Positions 12,801-22,550 of a stretch of 64,000 nucleotides of DNA are shown in pieces. The position numbers and the translations under genes were made by a program. A model generated the notes under the pieces. The model searched no databases. It was not told the DNA's origin and saw only the letters and a list, made by a program, of their open reading frames with translations. Every line of letters starts with the position of its first letter. Within the stretch, counting starts at the first letter, position 1. Source of the stretch: Sordariomycetes sp. S80-01Y (lineage: Eukaryota; Ascomycota; Sordariomycetes); assembly GCA_037042185.1 (NCBI GenBank), contig JAXQJY010000029.1, forward strand, positions 1,116,001 through 1,180,000. The letters run 5' to 3'.

Positions 12801-15253
12801 GCGGAAATAGGTTCCTTGCTGCCAAACTCGCTGTTGCTGCGCGCAGGTCTTCTCTCCAGGTGAACTTGAAAGACATTCTGCGCGGTGCAACTTTGACTGA
12901 GGTCTGCCAAGCGATGGCCGCCTCGGAAATCGTTCCATCGAACCACCACCTGACTGAGCCTCGACTTGATCAGAAAGAAGGGTTTAAGATCCCGGGCATC
13001 GAGGAGAAGCTGGTCAAGGACCATCTCGCCCCGCAGCTCAAAGTGCATCATCGCGAAATCACAGATGTGGCGGACGCCTCTGCATACCAAATTCATGGCC
13101 TTGAGACTCGGATGTACGGAGAGAAGGGAGGCATCAAGTGCCTTGTCTTCAACTTCAACGGGCCCATCCGCTCGCAGAAGCTTCAAACTGCTTGCGAGAC
13201 TCTGAGTCGACTGCACCCCATTTTCCGCACTGGTTTTGCCGTGCATGATCGAAGGGTCTACCAGGTCCTGCTGGACGGCTTCCGCCCCGAGTTTCAGCGT
13301 TTCCCCTGTCCAGCTTGGTGCTTAGGCAGTGTTGCAGACAACGTCATTTCTGAGGACCAGACGGTCGAGTACAAGCCCGAGGAGCCGGCGACCAAGTTCA
13401 CCTTCCTCGACGCTGGTCAGCAGAGCACTCTCGTCCTTCGCCTGGGTAGTGCCCAGATTGACGAGGCCTCCGTGACGCTACTTGTGCAGGATTTGGCCGC
13501 GCTGTACGAAGGGCAGGGCAACGTTGCGTCCAAGCCCAACTTCTACGAGTACATGCGGTCGGCCAACACCGCCAACAGCAAGGACTCTGCCAAGTTCTGG
13601 AGGGAGAGATTAGATGGTGCCAGGATGACCCAATTCGTCTCTCATCCCAAGCCCTATCCCCCTGCATCCGACGTCAAGAGTCTGTACCAGACTATTCAAA
13701 TCGACCCTGTCGCTGAGTATGGCCTTAATTTTGGCACTGTTCTCAAGGCTGCCTGGGCTATCGTCTTGGCCCAGTATGCTGCCGAGTCCGATGTCGTCTT
13801 TGGTGAAGTCACTCACGGTCAGAACATTCCCCTACCTGACCATTTCGACATGTCCTCCATGATTGCGCCTACAACGAATGTCATCCCCGTCCGCGTCAAG
13901 TTCTCGGACGACCAAGATTCCCCCCTTGACTTCATGCGCAGGGTTCAGGAGCAACGCGCCGCCGCTCGTCCTCACGAGGGTATGGGTATCCTGGAGATGG
14001 TTCAGCGCTGCACCGACTGGCCTTACTGGACTCGCTTCAGCACGGTCGTCCACCACCGACACCAGCCTCCCCTGGACGGCGCTACGACGCTCAACATGGG
14101 CGATACCACATTCACCCACTCGGTCATTGAGCCGGGCATGCAAGACGCCCCGGATCTGATGGTTCTCACGACCATGGATGGTCCCCAAACCGTCAATTTC
14201 GAACTCCGCTACTCTGAGAGTCGCGTATCAACTAAGATGGCTGAAGATGCTCTTCGAGTACTGACCATCGCGGTCGATATGATTACAAGCTACGATACCA
14301 TCGAGAAGCCCATGGTGCAATCCGCCATTGAAATCACCCGCTCTCCCGCTCAGATTCCTCTGCCTTCAGCCGTTATCGGCCCAGATGCCCAGCATTCGAA
14401 GTCTCACCAATCTCTTCCTCATGATGAGCGACAGGCTCTCCAGTCCCTCATCTCCGCTGTTTGGGCCGATATACTCGACCCCAGATCCCTAGGCGTACCA
14501 GAGGACCAAGTTCACAAAGCCAACTTCTTCGACCTGTGGGGCTCAGTCCTTCCTGCCCAGACCTTTGCGAATCGCATCAACGCCGAGTTCGTGAAGCAAC
14601 CCATCAAAGGTCTTCACAAGCTGCACGTTACGCCCGCTGAGATCATACAGTATCCCTCCATGGCTGGCCAGTACGAGCTCATTGTCAAGAAGATGACCGA
14701 TGCAGGCATCATCCAAGGCATAACCCGCCGCAAACCCGTCATGTCCTGGGCCCAAACCCCGGGTGACCGCTCTGCGACTCCCACAGAGGGTAAGTGGGAT
14801 GACCGCAAGGGCTCCGTTCGAAAGTCCGCCTTGGGTAAACTCCGCGGTCTCCAGCACTCGGGCTCAGTCCGTGACCTGGGATCGAAAGCGGGAGACTGGG
14901 TTCGTCGTCACCGCAGCAGCAAGAAGGAATCAGTCGACGCCGGGCCTAAGGGTGTCTCCATCGGCGAACCTGTGCCCACGGAGCTCCCGCCCCGCGCTGC
15001 TGAGCTGAGGAACGAACACTACGAGAATGGCGGTAGGGATTCGCCGATTCAGAACGAGGGGAGGAGCCCTACCCCGTTGATGTTCAGGAGCAATACGCCT
15101 GGGCCGCTGAGTCCGTCGCCTGATCCACCCGAGTTGGCGGTGTCCCCAATGTCACCGCCGGGGCCTAGTCCGAGGAGGGCGAGCGGGGATAGTGAGGATA
15201 CGGAGGAGGACGGGCCAGTCAGTCCTCTGGGGCCGGCTTGGTTGGCAATTTAG
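6878..15253 (+). CDS. Degenerate NRPS-like multidomain protein (2,791 aa, intronless)
   Basis: A single uninterrupted frame with NRPS architecture. Visible domains: carrier-like (about 22-85); a low-complexity linker; a stretch like the C-terminal end of an adenylation domain (about 240-300); an epimerization-type domain (about 475-905) with H616-H617-xxx-D621 and the EHGRE block; a condensation-like domain (about 955-1390); an adenylation-like domain (about 1400-1930); a carrier (about 1950-2020); a second condensation-like domain (about 2060-2480); a terminal carrier (about 2520-2600); and a Ser/Pro/charged tail. The phosphopantetheine serine is missing in all three carriers (E52, R1978, V2557 at the aligned positions). 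The first C domain has SQ (1083-1084) for HH and the last has S2191 for the key His. The A3 loop (1546-1563) has lost its Gly/Ser/Thr pattern, and the A7 Asp is H1775. The A10 lysine region is kept. Peptide synthesis in the ordinary way therefore looks impossible, yet the frame is intact. It faces the OPT transporter tail to tail. Confidence 0.9.
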   Translation: MTARPQPGRAPTELPSTESNSERLLVGVAKTLKISQDDITLTDSFTDLGGNEALAEKLEGRMQRYGVKVTQGDILNCKTMAELQAHAKPLNSASDSSSSATDRSSADSESSDKKDGVFTPTRKPRDPEESVYGPPPNMDLSKDPAGLNPEEPRQKEKPPPAQQKSEKAMGKEPANIQIDIEDGDRTSELEEFLSSASRGEYFCLIKSSAGPFEQQLVAFVSVNNQSASEAKGISLPAEKEYRSIETRIKRFHTALREWGGSAPWPDIWVPLHSMVTKSNGKPATRALQWWLRNLNEDVEQRILSLQRLLSLQLLDAPIQEENEGETNLGSVPTNPTSAEPTPAPQSPPSQSQEQPSYTLSQQQAATEQHVRSGSRGQPDIVVFKPEPIPEEDEPEEIEIALQEAKAVPAQRVKPAHVDAAPRDSLVRTRSRSYSQKDSLIIQQRLSTTRPDKTFSMFIEDESGRLHMHEQMGDTPDDVEFFPLSAMQQLFFRTSMNLNPQPNSITEPGYRFSQSVLLRIKAELQSTDVEAAVEHLVDRHSMLRSRFRLTSEGWAQVILPQTANSYRYGHHQVDHSDDIAGVTERSHASINPISGPVFSAEHIRTGDGDQYIFLACHHLAVDLVSWRVIIHDMDELLRDGTLLSNPSIPFSNWIEYQGYESSHRLVQPKLPFEISPPSLGYWDLDLEENRYGNTQQFSFSLNAELTHTLRTACRNVFRTEPADVFLTALLLSFCQTFPDREAPTIWTQEHGRETKNEDFNIDETVGWFTSLCPISLMSSSDADIMELMKLMKDTRNAIPNSGIPFFNTEFLTPSAPFTTIPVEVLFSCVDKMHKLHHKDGVLEPVPGPGRTTDTVTSDIGPDVGRIALFEVAVAIEDAEATVEALYIKPQRQDRIEEWMKQFESLVMVAIGKLKTMGPELTLADAPLLKTTYQGLSKLAQSGLGELNLDNVGEIETIYPVNPSQQEILIAQSMNPESFWIHSIYELSTAERKPVSQGRLCAAWGAVVASHMALRSVFNDSITEDGLFDQVVLKKISPDMLFLDSEQPVETLMSLPAMKTAPGRPRHRLSVCKTATKTYLRIDASQAICDSLAVDNLVTRLRMAYADEECESDDDTMLLQTWLYNAKTTDTSQNLEAWKGILADSKPCNFPSLAVKPNDLSSVQSSSFGLEIKCQELQEFSHHRDVEVVHVLQLAWAIVLRAYIGTDQVSFGYEVSGRDEEQMPGIKHEIGTFAALTPCTVELSPGRTIMECLQSLVEISTVARAGPQPTIAEIQHEMKLNTEDLFNTCLSMRDFDNARHKYPELDELSFRSNMVTSSRVSDCDLSLSTMFIDDHLHIDFAFRRITPTQAQNIMHTFERATRLILDDPSQNISGTDLFTDRDYAQMVVQDFEFSQVGEKHNSTVHQLILPHAQKLPEAPAICAWDGNMTYHQMVYCVSTLATYLRNIGVTPGVAVPVVMEKSKWAPVIMLAVLKAGGAIVCLDAGDRHVVEATVKQLNSRIVVATDSAWNDIVCIVPNLVIVNERFFSILPPQVSIPVRDPSPDHGACVMYAPKSRTGASRSLFFTHASLCAAFIAQGPALKLNRNSRVLQLSSFNADVALVEILGTMVHGGCVCIPSNKDKQNNLGGVISSMNVTWSYMTSTLARRINPAQVPKLETICFRTRRLDEDTRAAWMPSRNILLAYGAPDVCPLGISIAEVSEVSNVTIIPQPLMGRFWILNPEDPKKLMPLGAVGELAIDCPLLTPHKFHPSQPVQAAPQAVDHAERPSRLRYLKTGHRVRFLDDGSIQFLSSMRDDVFIDGSRISVSDIEHHLRRCLGSKFDIVVESITTSDSVQLLAAFLELGDELEGGSDDVEKLRTQTKERTQLAKALRRASASSGRVKGLTAEQIPSVFIPLKQFPMSTSLKVNRRKLQKMVSAMTYQQLLGVSTTANADEAEASEKPLPLTHVEERMRHVWAAVLDIPPAKIKSNDSFLTLGGNRFLAAKLAVAARRSSLQVNLKDILRGATLTEVCQAMAASEIVPSNHHLTEPRLDQKEGFKIPGIEEKLVKDHLAPQLKVHHREITDVADASAYQIHGLETRMYGEKGGIKCLVFNFNGPIRSQKLQTACETLSRLHPIFRTGFAVHDRRVYQVLLDGFRPEFQRFPCPAWCLGSVADNVISEDQTVEYKPEEPATKFTFLDAGQQSTLVLRLGSAQIDEASVTLLVQDLAALYEGQGNVASKPNFYEYMRSANTANSKDSAKFWRERLDGARMTQFVSHPKPYPPASDVKSLYQTIQIDPVAEYGLNFGTVLKAAWAIVLAQYAAESDVVFGEVTHGQNIPLPDHFDMSSMIAPTTNVIPVRVKFSDDQDSPLDFMRRVQEQRAAARPHEGMGILEMVQRCTDWPYWTRFSTVVHHRHQPPLDGATTLNMGDTTFTHSVIEPGMQDAPDLMVLTTMDGPQTVNFELRYSESRVSTKMAEDALRVLTIAVDMITSYDTIEKPMVQSAIEITRSPAQIPLPSAVIGPDAQHSKSHQSLPHDERQALQSLISAVWADILDPRSLGVPEDQVHKANFFDLWGSVLPAQTFANRINAEFVKQPIKGLHKLHVTPAEIIQYPSMAGQYELIVKKMTDAGIIQGITRRKPVMSWAQTPGDRSATPTEGKWDDRKGSVRKSALGKLRGLQHSGSVRDLGSKAGDWVRRHRSSKKESVDAGPKGVSIGEPVPTELPPRAAELRNEHYENGGRDSPIQNEGRSPTPLMFRSNTPGPLSPSPDPPELAVSPMSPPGPSPRRASGDSEDTEEDGPVSPLGPAWLAI

Positions 15254-15998
15254 GGGATAGGTAGTTGTCGGAGCCGAAGTCGAGTTGAGAGCGTGCTACC
15301 TGTTCGATCACTGAAGTTCGATAAATGCAGTTTGCTTTGATTTTGTGTATTGAATAGTTTTTTTTACTCTGGCGTTTTAGGGTTCAACTTGTCCGTATAC
15401 AATAGCTCTATTTTCAAAAGACCTCTTTTCGTTGCAAACAACCTCAATATGATGACGACAGTGAGCTTCGATGGCCGCGGATGACCCGAGAACAGAGTAA
15501 CGTCAAAACAGTCCGTAGAAAAATCAAAGATGTGATGAGCAAGTTCCGTCGTTTTCAAGTAAACAAGCTACCACAAAATCAACAAAATACATCCAGCGGG
15601 GGTATAACTCTCTTTCCCAAAAACAAATCACACATCTTTCTCTGTCTGTTCGTCTCTCTCTCTCTCCCTCTCTCTCTCTTCTCACTCTCTCTTCTCAAGT
15701 CCAAGTCTTAAAATCTGCAAGGCCGTAGATCGAAAGCACACCCCATGGATAGCAGCGTAAAGAGCAAGCCCATCGAACCCCTCCATGAACCAAAACAATC
15801 GAAAAAAGTCATGGGGCCCTATAAAGCCCCGAAGAAAACTCCATCCCAGATGCCCAAGCCCGTGTCCCCGCCGAGTGTAAAGATCAACCGAACGCGCCGA
15901 TGCCGCCAGGGGGGAAAACGTCCCATTTTGTGTGTAAGAAAGACTGCTTTAAATATGCCGCGACAACCGCCCCTCAAGGCTGCTGAAGAGTTGCCAGC
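15254..15998. other. Shared 3' region between the NRPS-like gene and the OPT gene
   Basis: The two genes converge here. A pyrimidine-rich tract of CT repeats lies at about 15652-15698. An 85-codon frame at 15745-16002 on the + strand overlaps the end of the OPT gene, has no family resemblance and is not called. Confidence 0.55.
15652..15698. repeat. CT-rich microsatellite tract
   Basis: A nearly pure run of CT/TC dinucleotides with a few interruptions, in the intergenic space between two convergent genes. Confidence 0.8.
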
Positions 15999-18745
15999 CT
16001 AGTGGAACTCGCCGATCCGAGGACCAAAGTACTCGCCCTCGGCCTTGTTGAGCGTCTTCAGCGTGCAGGGCGTGCCCTCGCAACCGTCGTAGGGAACATC
16101 ATTGCCCCACCAGTTGAACTCGGTCTCCGTCCACTGGATGGCGAAGAAGATGATGATGCCCGAGATGGCGATGCCGCATGACCAGGCTGCTGAGAGGACA
16201 AAGTTGTACTGTGTGCTGTCAGTAAAGAACACGGATGAAACATGTGAATCGAAGAACGTACCTTGGACCACAAGCCTAGGAAGCGAGACTTGAGGTAGAT
16301 CCACGACAGGTAGGCAATGGGCACGGAAGGCCAGACGTAGGACATATTGTACGGCGCCCAGACGATGCCGCCGTACATGATGGCGACAGGGTGGATCTGG
16401 CGGGCCCATGTCCACTTGGGGAACTTCTTGTGCAGAATCCAGAAGAAGACGACGATGGCCACGCCAAGCGGGAAGCCGAGCAGCGTCTCGGTGTACTGCC
16501 CGTTGGCTCCCCAGATCTTGGTGGGACCGACGGTACCCCAGAGGACGGAAGCAGTGAAGAAGGTGTTGACTCCGGGACAGGTGAGGCGGAACTGGGCGTC
16601 AGGCGTGCAGACACCGTCGATGTGGCGCATTTGGAAGTTCAACACGCCAACGCAGACGAGAGTACCAACGAAGGTGGCGACCATCTGGGCGGTGAAGGTA
16701 TGACGGGGTGGAATCTTGACATAGTGGGCGAGCTTGAGGTCGTTGGAGAACCAGACGGCGTGCGCGCAGGTCACATAGCCAAAGGACTTGAAGTAGTTCA
16801 TCGCCAGGGCGTTTCCTTCGACGAAGGAACCACCAATGAACTCGGCCAAGACGTTTAGAGTGACTTCGATACCGGTCATGGCCTTGATGATGCCGACAGG
16901 GATCACGAAGACGACGCAGAGAGCCAGACCATAGAAGACGACGCCCGGCGATGTGTTGGTGTCCCAGCCCATGATGCCAGCGATACCAAAGCCGATGGCA
17001 ATGACAAGACAGGTCATGTACCACCATTCGGGCACCTCGGGGTAGCTGCGCATGAGCCGGTGGTGAACGTCGAGGACGGCTTCGTCGGCGGCAGGAGCCT
17101 TCTTTCTGCGCATGCTGTTCCACAGGCCTTTGAATCCCGTCATCATCTCACGGCGGTGGTAGAGGAAGGCGTATGTCAGGGTCGAGGTGTACACGCCAAA
17201 GAAGAACATGTAGATGACAACATTGCCGGCACCGAGGAACGGAGGCGAGTACTGCTCGTATTTTTCGGCATCGAAGAGTCCCTTTTCGTCGGTTGCGAGA
17301 GTGACGTTGTAAAGCTCGCCAAAGTGGTCGTACACACGGTTGGTGTTGATAGGCAGGTAGCCAGTGTTGTAGACGTTCTTGTACCAGATGGCGAGGACAA
17401 CCCAGAGCGAAGCAAAGGCGCCCAGGAAGCGGTTGATAGTGCTAAAGAAGGGGACCATGAGCGGGTCGGATGAGTCCCAGAGGAGGGTGTTCCAGTCCCA
17501 GGTGGGGAAGGGGTTGACGCCCAGACCGTTGTTGAAGCCGGTGATCGTGTTCAGGTGCAGATTGGTGGGGGCGATCCAGGACATCCAGCTAAATTTGGAC
17601 AGGGCAATGGCGATGTAGCCAGGGAACCAGAACCAGACGAACATGGCGCCGAACATCAAGTAGAAGAACTTGATGCGAGACATGCGCCACGTGGTGCCCA
17701 ATGGTCCCTGGACCGGAGTGTTCTCGCCAGTGTGGAAGGCCGAGTTGAGCGCAATGGTGACCAGGGAGGCGGGCCAGACGCAGTAGGACGGGTAGACAAT
17801 GAAGCGCCGGCACATTCCAGCCATTCCGTAACCGATGAAGTTGGTGCTCAGCGCGATGAGAATCTGGTATCCGGCATGCGCAGCGTATGGCTGGTTGAAG
17901 TACTGCGGCAAGTACTGCACCCAGATAATGTAGTTCGTGTACGGAGTGTTGTATGCGACATTGGCCATTATGGTAATGAGCATATGCTCTTTCCGGTGGA
18001 AGGGCCCTGGGTTCAGTGTATGCCGCACTCCGAACAGCGTGAATCCCTTATCCGGCAGCCAGGTCTCGCTTGCCTTTCCCAGGGGGTAGGCAAGTAGTTG
18101 CGCGACGTTGGCCATGACGCGGATGGTCGGTTGGCGGATGTCAAATAGCTGGTTGACGAAGGCCAGCACCAGCGAAAACATCAATCCTATCGCCCAGCTT
18201 CGGATGGTGGAACACGGGGCATCGATTTCGTCTCGGTTGTCGACAACGGCTCGGACTTCGGCGTAGGGGCTGTTGGTCGTAATGAGGGCGGCCTCGAGCT
18301 TCATCTCGCGAATCAGATGCTCATGCTCCACGTACTTGTACTTCTCGTCGTCGACATTTTCTTGCGGTATGAAAAGGTGGTCATTGTCGAGAAACGCCTT
18401 GATCTTTTGCAGAACGACAATCGGAAAATTGGGGTCGAATTCGTGGACTCGGTGGACGCGGACCATGATGTCGCGCACTTCGGCCAAAGTCAATTTATCC
18501 GCCAGTTCTTGCGCCTCGAGCAGGTCATCCTCCGTGACGTGGAGGTCCTGGCCCGCCCGCTGCGGCACCTCTGATTCTTCTTCATATTGGTACGGAGGCT
18601 CGAAGCGTAGATCGTCGTATGATGAGGGCGTCGAAATGTGCTCGAACGGAGGAGGCGCACCGGAGGCGGCGGGTGGTGGGGGAGTAGGGAGGTTTGTGGC
18701 CTCTACTGTCTCGCTTGGTAGCCCTCTCTTCTCGTCGTCGGCCAT
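15999..18745 (-). CDS. Oligopeptide transporter, OPT family
   Basis: A proton-coupled OPT-family transporter, expected in the plasma membrane or an endomembrane and importing small peptides or peptide-like compounds. Exon 1 is 16262-18745 and exon 2 is 15999-16208, with a 53-bp intron (GTACGT donor, ACACAG acceptor), giving 897 residues. Family marks are the segment NPGPFHRKEHMLITIMAN (about residue 240), KIPPRHTFTAQMV (about 676), many Trp/Phe-rich membrane segments, and the C-terminal SKYNFVLSAAWSCGIAISG that is rebuilt exactly across the intron. The N-terminus is a charged cytosolic tail. I chose the ATG at 18745 (MADDEKRG), which has a good GCCATGG context. An in-frame ATG at 18832 would add 29 Pro/Arg-rich residues. 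It converges on the NRPS-like gene, so a shared role is possible but unproven. Confidence 0.93.
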
Positions 18746-21489
18746 GGCGATTCGCGGCGGAGGCGGAGGCGAAGGCGAGACGCGATAGAGCCCAGCGCGA
18801 GCGTCGTCGTGCCTCGTCGAGGCTCTTGTCAAGTGTCGCGAGATTCGCCGTCCGTCGTCGCAATGCCGCAGTGTCGGATATCGAAGTGGAGGCCCAGCCG
18901 CAGTCTATGCGAGTGAGGAATTCGGGCGAACGAAGCGTCGCCAATAAGGAGCGAATGCGTCGATGGCAGCCTGTCCGTCGTAATTGAGGCTGGAGGGGGG
19001 AAGGGGAGGAGAAGGGTCGTGGCGTGTCGTTCGTGAGGTAAAGTTGTTGATGGGAAAGATGGCCAGAGGAAGGGGAAATGGAGAGCGCCAAGTCGATCAA
19101 TTGGGTGGCAGATGCAGTGGAAGGACTCGGACGCATCAGCAGTGGATTGACGGGGGGACGAGGATAGGATAATATCGAGGAGACCAAAGGAATGGGAGCG
19201 ATTTGATGGAGGGGGGAGCACAGCACTGACAGGCGAGATTTACAGGGCATCTGGGGAGAATACAGCGCCTCCCAGGCGCCGTGGCGGGCCGTGACATTCC
19301 ACCAGTGGCTTCTTGGGTCCGAAGTGGGCGACATGCCAAGACGGATCACGGAAGGCATTGGGGCCCGCACACTGTGTCGCTCGATAGTCACCAATAACTC
19401 TCGACACAGCTTGTTCTTGTGCCGCTCAGGATGCCGGCATGCTGCAGCGGTTCAGAGTAACCGTTGCCAAATCCGTGACTGAGTAACAGGTCGTGTTAAG
19501 AGTCTCGTACATGTATATCTCCTCTGACAATGGCCGGTCAGAGCTGCTTTCTTCGTGTCCCAGGGCACAGCCAGCACGGACAGTGTGGCACCGCAGGGGA
19601 CTGTGCTGGCCTCTGGCGACGACCCCAGATTCGAGATTGATGCTCCCCTCAGCTCAAGACTAACTCCCATCTCATTTGGCACCAGAACGGCAAAATCGGC
19701 TCTGCTATCGCTGCTCTGGTCAATTGCCGTTGATACTGCAGATGACAAAGCTGTCAGTATCACTGCCTCCCGCCCAGAGAACTCCCCAGAGCCAGTGGAC
19801 ACCGTCAGCTGGTGGCAGCCCGTCAGTCCATCACTCGGGCTCATCGGCACGCGGCGAGACAGCGGCCCTGGATCTGGCTCGCAGCCACCCAATGGGTGCC
19901 AGCCGTCTATAGAGGAATCCAGCAGGGGCCACGCGCGACGGATCGAACGGCACCTCGTTCGTTACTCGTCACGAGCGAGCCTCGACAAGACCCGGCTGTT
20001 CGGCACAGCCCGCAGCGACACAACGCTGCACTATGAAGTAGCCACTGCACTGCTGCAAGGGGCTTCTGGTTGTCCTCGACGGCACACTGCACTGCGAAGC
20101 ACCCAGGTCTCAGCAGAGCCTCGAGCCTCAGTTATCATTCGGTGAGCCCTGCCTTGCCTGCCTGACCCTTAGAACCCCTCCCCACTGTTAAGCTTATGGG
20201 GCGGAACCAGGCTTGTTCTAACCATTGCGAGGTTGGCATGCGCACTGAGGCTGTGCCAACTCCATCTCGACCCATCCCGAACTGTGTCGAGCACACGGAG
20301 CGCATGGCCTTTCACGAACCGTGCCGTGTCTTCGCTACTACTCGGTACAGTGTGGTATTACTAGGGCCGTCTGGAGAACATGTCTGGACCCCTCATCTGT
20401 CGGGCTCCAAATTTCGAGTCCGCGCTCGCAAGCTGGCCTCAGCCGCCAAAGCGGTGTCGAAATCTCGGGTACATTACCACAGACTTGGCTTGGCGTCGCT
20501 CCAAACAGGACAAGACATCCAGCAGACTGAGGTGCACGTTGCGAACAGCGGTTAGCCGGCACTCCGAGATCGACTCAGCTACTGGGCGCCGGTGTGCTCT
20601 CGCCCTGGATTATTTGAGGTTGGTTCCATGACTTGGATATTATTACTCGTGCAAGACGAAAAGGACCCCGGATCTGCCATCCGTGATCCGCAGGACACCA
20701 ATGACACCAGGTCTCGAATCTTCAGCCACGACTGGTCGCCGGTTATGGAAGGTGGGCTCTAGGCTCTGATCGGCAAGGTTCCGGCCTCGCCTTCGCTTCA
20801 GCACTGGAAACCCCCGACTCGCGCAATACCCTGGTTGAATGGTGCTTGAGGCATTACCTCGCGCAAAGCATTCACCTACATGTTGATTCATCGCCTACGC
20901 TCGAATACCAAGATGCCTTCCATCACGACCTCGATTGGCCCCCAACTCCTACATTTCAAGTACCGTAGAATAGGCTGCACGTGTCTCAGACTGCAACGTG
21001 ACTGGACCATGACTTATACAGGATTGCTTCTCTGAGCCTCACACTCCACCTGCCGAGTCATGAGCTGACGACGCGCATGGCCACCCTTATCGATAAAGTC
21101 TCGTCGACTTCAACGACCCGCATCAAGCTTGGCACTGCAGTTGTTATTGAGCATCCCACGGGAAGTGGTGAACAAGGCCAAACACCGCCAAGGTTGGCGT
21201 GCTCGCCGAGAGCTTGAATCATACGGTGATTTCCCGGAATGCCAAGTCAATTATCCTTACGCTGGAGCTCACCGACACGATTGCGCACCCACATACTCGC
21301 GGTTGGTGCGCCGACAAAACAGAGTCGAGGTTGACTAGGAAGGAATTGGTGTCGCGGAGACAGGGAGTCCTTCAAGATTTGTCCGGAAAGCTCCCTGCAA
21401 TTGAAGTGATCCCAACTTTCTGGACAGAGCCGGGCGACTTTGCTGCTACAAAGCTCTTACGCTCTGCGCCATGATACAGGCGCCCCGAT
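18746..21489. other. Intergenic region between the OPT gene and the SDR gene
   Basis: About 2.7 kb with no supported gene. The part next to 18745 is the OPT promoter and leader, with GGAGG/GAAGG-rich stretches. A 196-codon frame at 19555-20145 has no recognisable domain and is treated as chance. Confidence 0.5.
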
Positions 21490-22550
21490 CTACAGTCGCT
21501 TCAATATCCCTTCGACGTCAGCGAATGCAAGCTCTTGCATAGTTTCCTGCCAAAGCTTGTCCGCAATCCTTCTGCCTTCCTCGCCTCGCAAGTGTTCCGG
21601 GAAACTAGTAACCAAATGTCAACACTAGCACCTCATTTGAGCTTTAGGGGCACTTACGCGTAGATCTTCCAGTCCATCACATAGGAGCAATGGCTGTCCT
21701 CGCCCTGCACGAAGCAAGCATCGACGTAGCAGCTCGACCCGTCCCGAACCGTTCTTCCGACGATCATCTTGATGCCGGCAAAGATGGTGCCGATGAACCC
21801 GGGTAGCTCCCTGAAGATCTGGGTGCCCTTTACCAGTCCAGGGTCGACGAGGTTCACGATAACGTCCTCCTTCTTGACACGGTCTGCAAGCTTGAAGAGC
21901 CAGAAATGGCACAGCTCCTTCGACACACTGTAGTTGTCCATCTGATCCCACGTTTGCTCGTCATCCATGGCTCCCAATATCGATTCCGCATTTCTCTGAG
22001 GAAACTTCGCCATCAGAGATGTCCCCGAGTTGACAATTGTCAGACGCCCGGGCTTGTCAGGCTGCGATTTGGCCTTGAGTACCGGCAGCAGCAGCGTCGC
22101 GAGCAGGACCGTCGAAAGATAGTTGATTTGCAGCACCTTCTCATGCCCCTCCGGCCCCTTCTCATGGTTGAAGGCTGTTGCGCCGGCGTTCAAGATCGCG
22201 GCATCCAACCGGTCCAGCGTCTGGCATCTGTCACCTAGTGCTTGCACGCTCTTGTACGACAGCATGTCCAGCTCCCACACGTCAACCACCACGCTGGCAT
22301 CCTTCTTGCGTAGCTCCTCAGCTGCGGCCTCGCCCTTCGGAACCGACCGAACAGCGAGGATGATGCGAGAGACCCCTAAGTCGACGAGCCACTCTGCGCA
22401 GCTATAGCCGAGTCCTTGGTTGCCACCTGTCAGGAGGACAGTCTGCCCTTCCAGGCTGAGGGACTTTGGCGGATGTTGAGGGCTGACGAACTGGGACTTC
22501 CAGACCGTCAGGCTGCTGACGGGTGGCAGATCATATGATGCGGGCACCAT
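21490..22550 (-). CDS. Short-chain dehydrogenase/reductase (SDR)
   Basis: An NAD(P)-dependent SDR of 335 residues. Exon 1 is 21658-22550 and exon 2 is 21490-21604, separated by a 53-bp intron (GTAAGT ... CTAG). The Rossmann nucleotide-binding motif TGGNQGLG is at residues 41-48, the NAG motif at 121-123, the catalytic Ser region at about 175 (VNSGTS) and YSVSK at 207-211, so the catalytic residues are complete. The length and the C-terminal helix (EEGRRIADKLWQET) fit fungal retinol-dehydrogenase-like/WW-domain-oxidoreductase-like SDRs often found in specialised-metabolism loci. The substrate cannot be predicted. It is divergent from the transcription-factor-like gene 1.1 kb away, which would allow co-regulation. 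Confidence 0.92.

Noticed and set aside
15745-16002. 85-codon + strand frame between the NRPS-like and OPT genes
   Set aside because: Lys/Pro-rich chance frame that overlaps the real end of the OPT gene, with no domain resemblance.
19555-20145. 196-codon + strand frame between the OPT and SDR genes
   Set aside because: No domain, no plausible start context, and overlapping frames of similar length on both strands.
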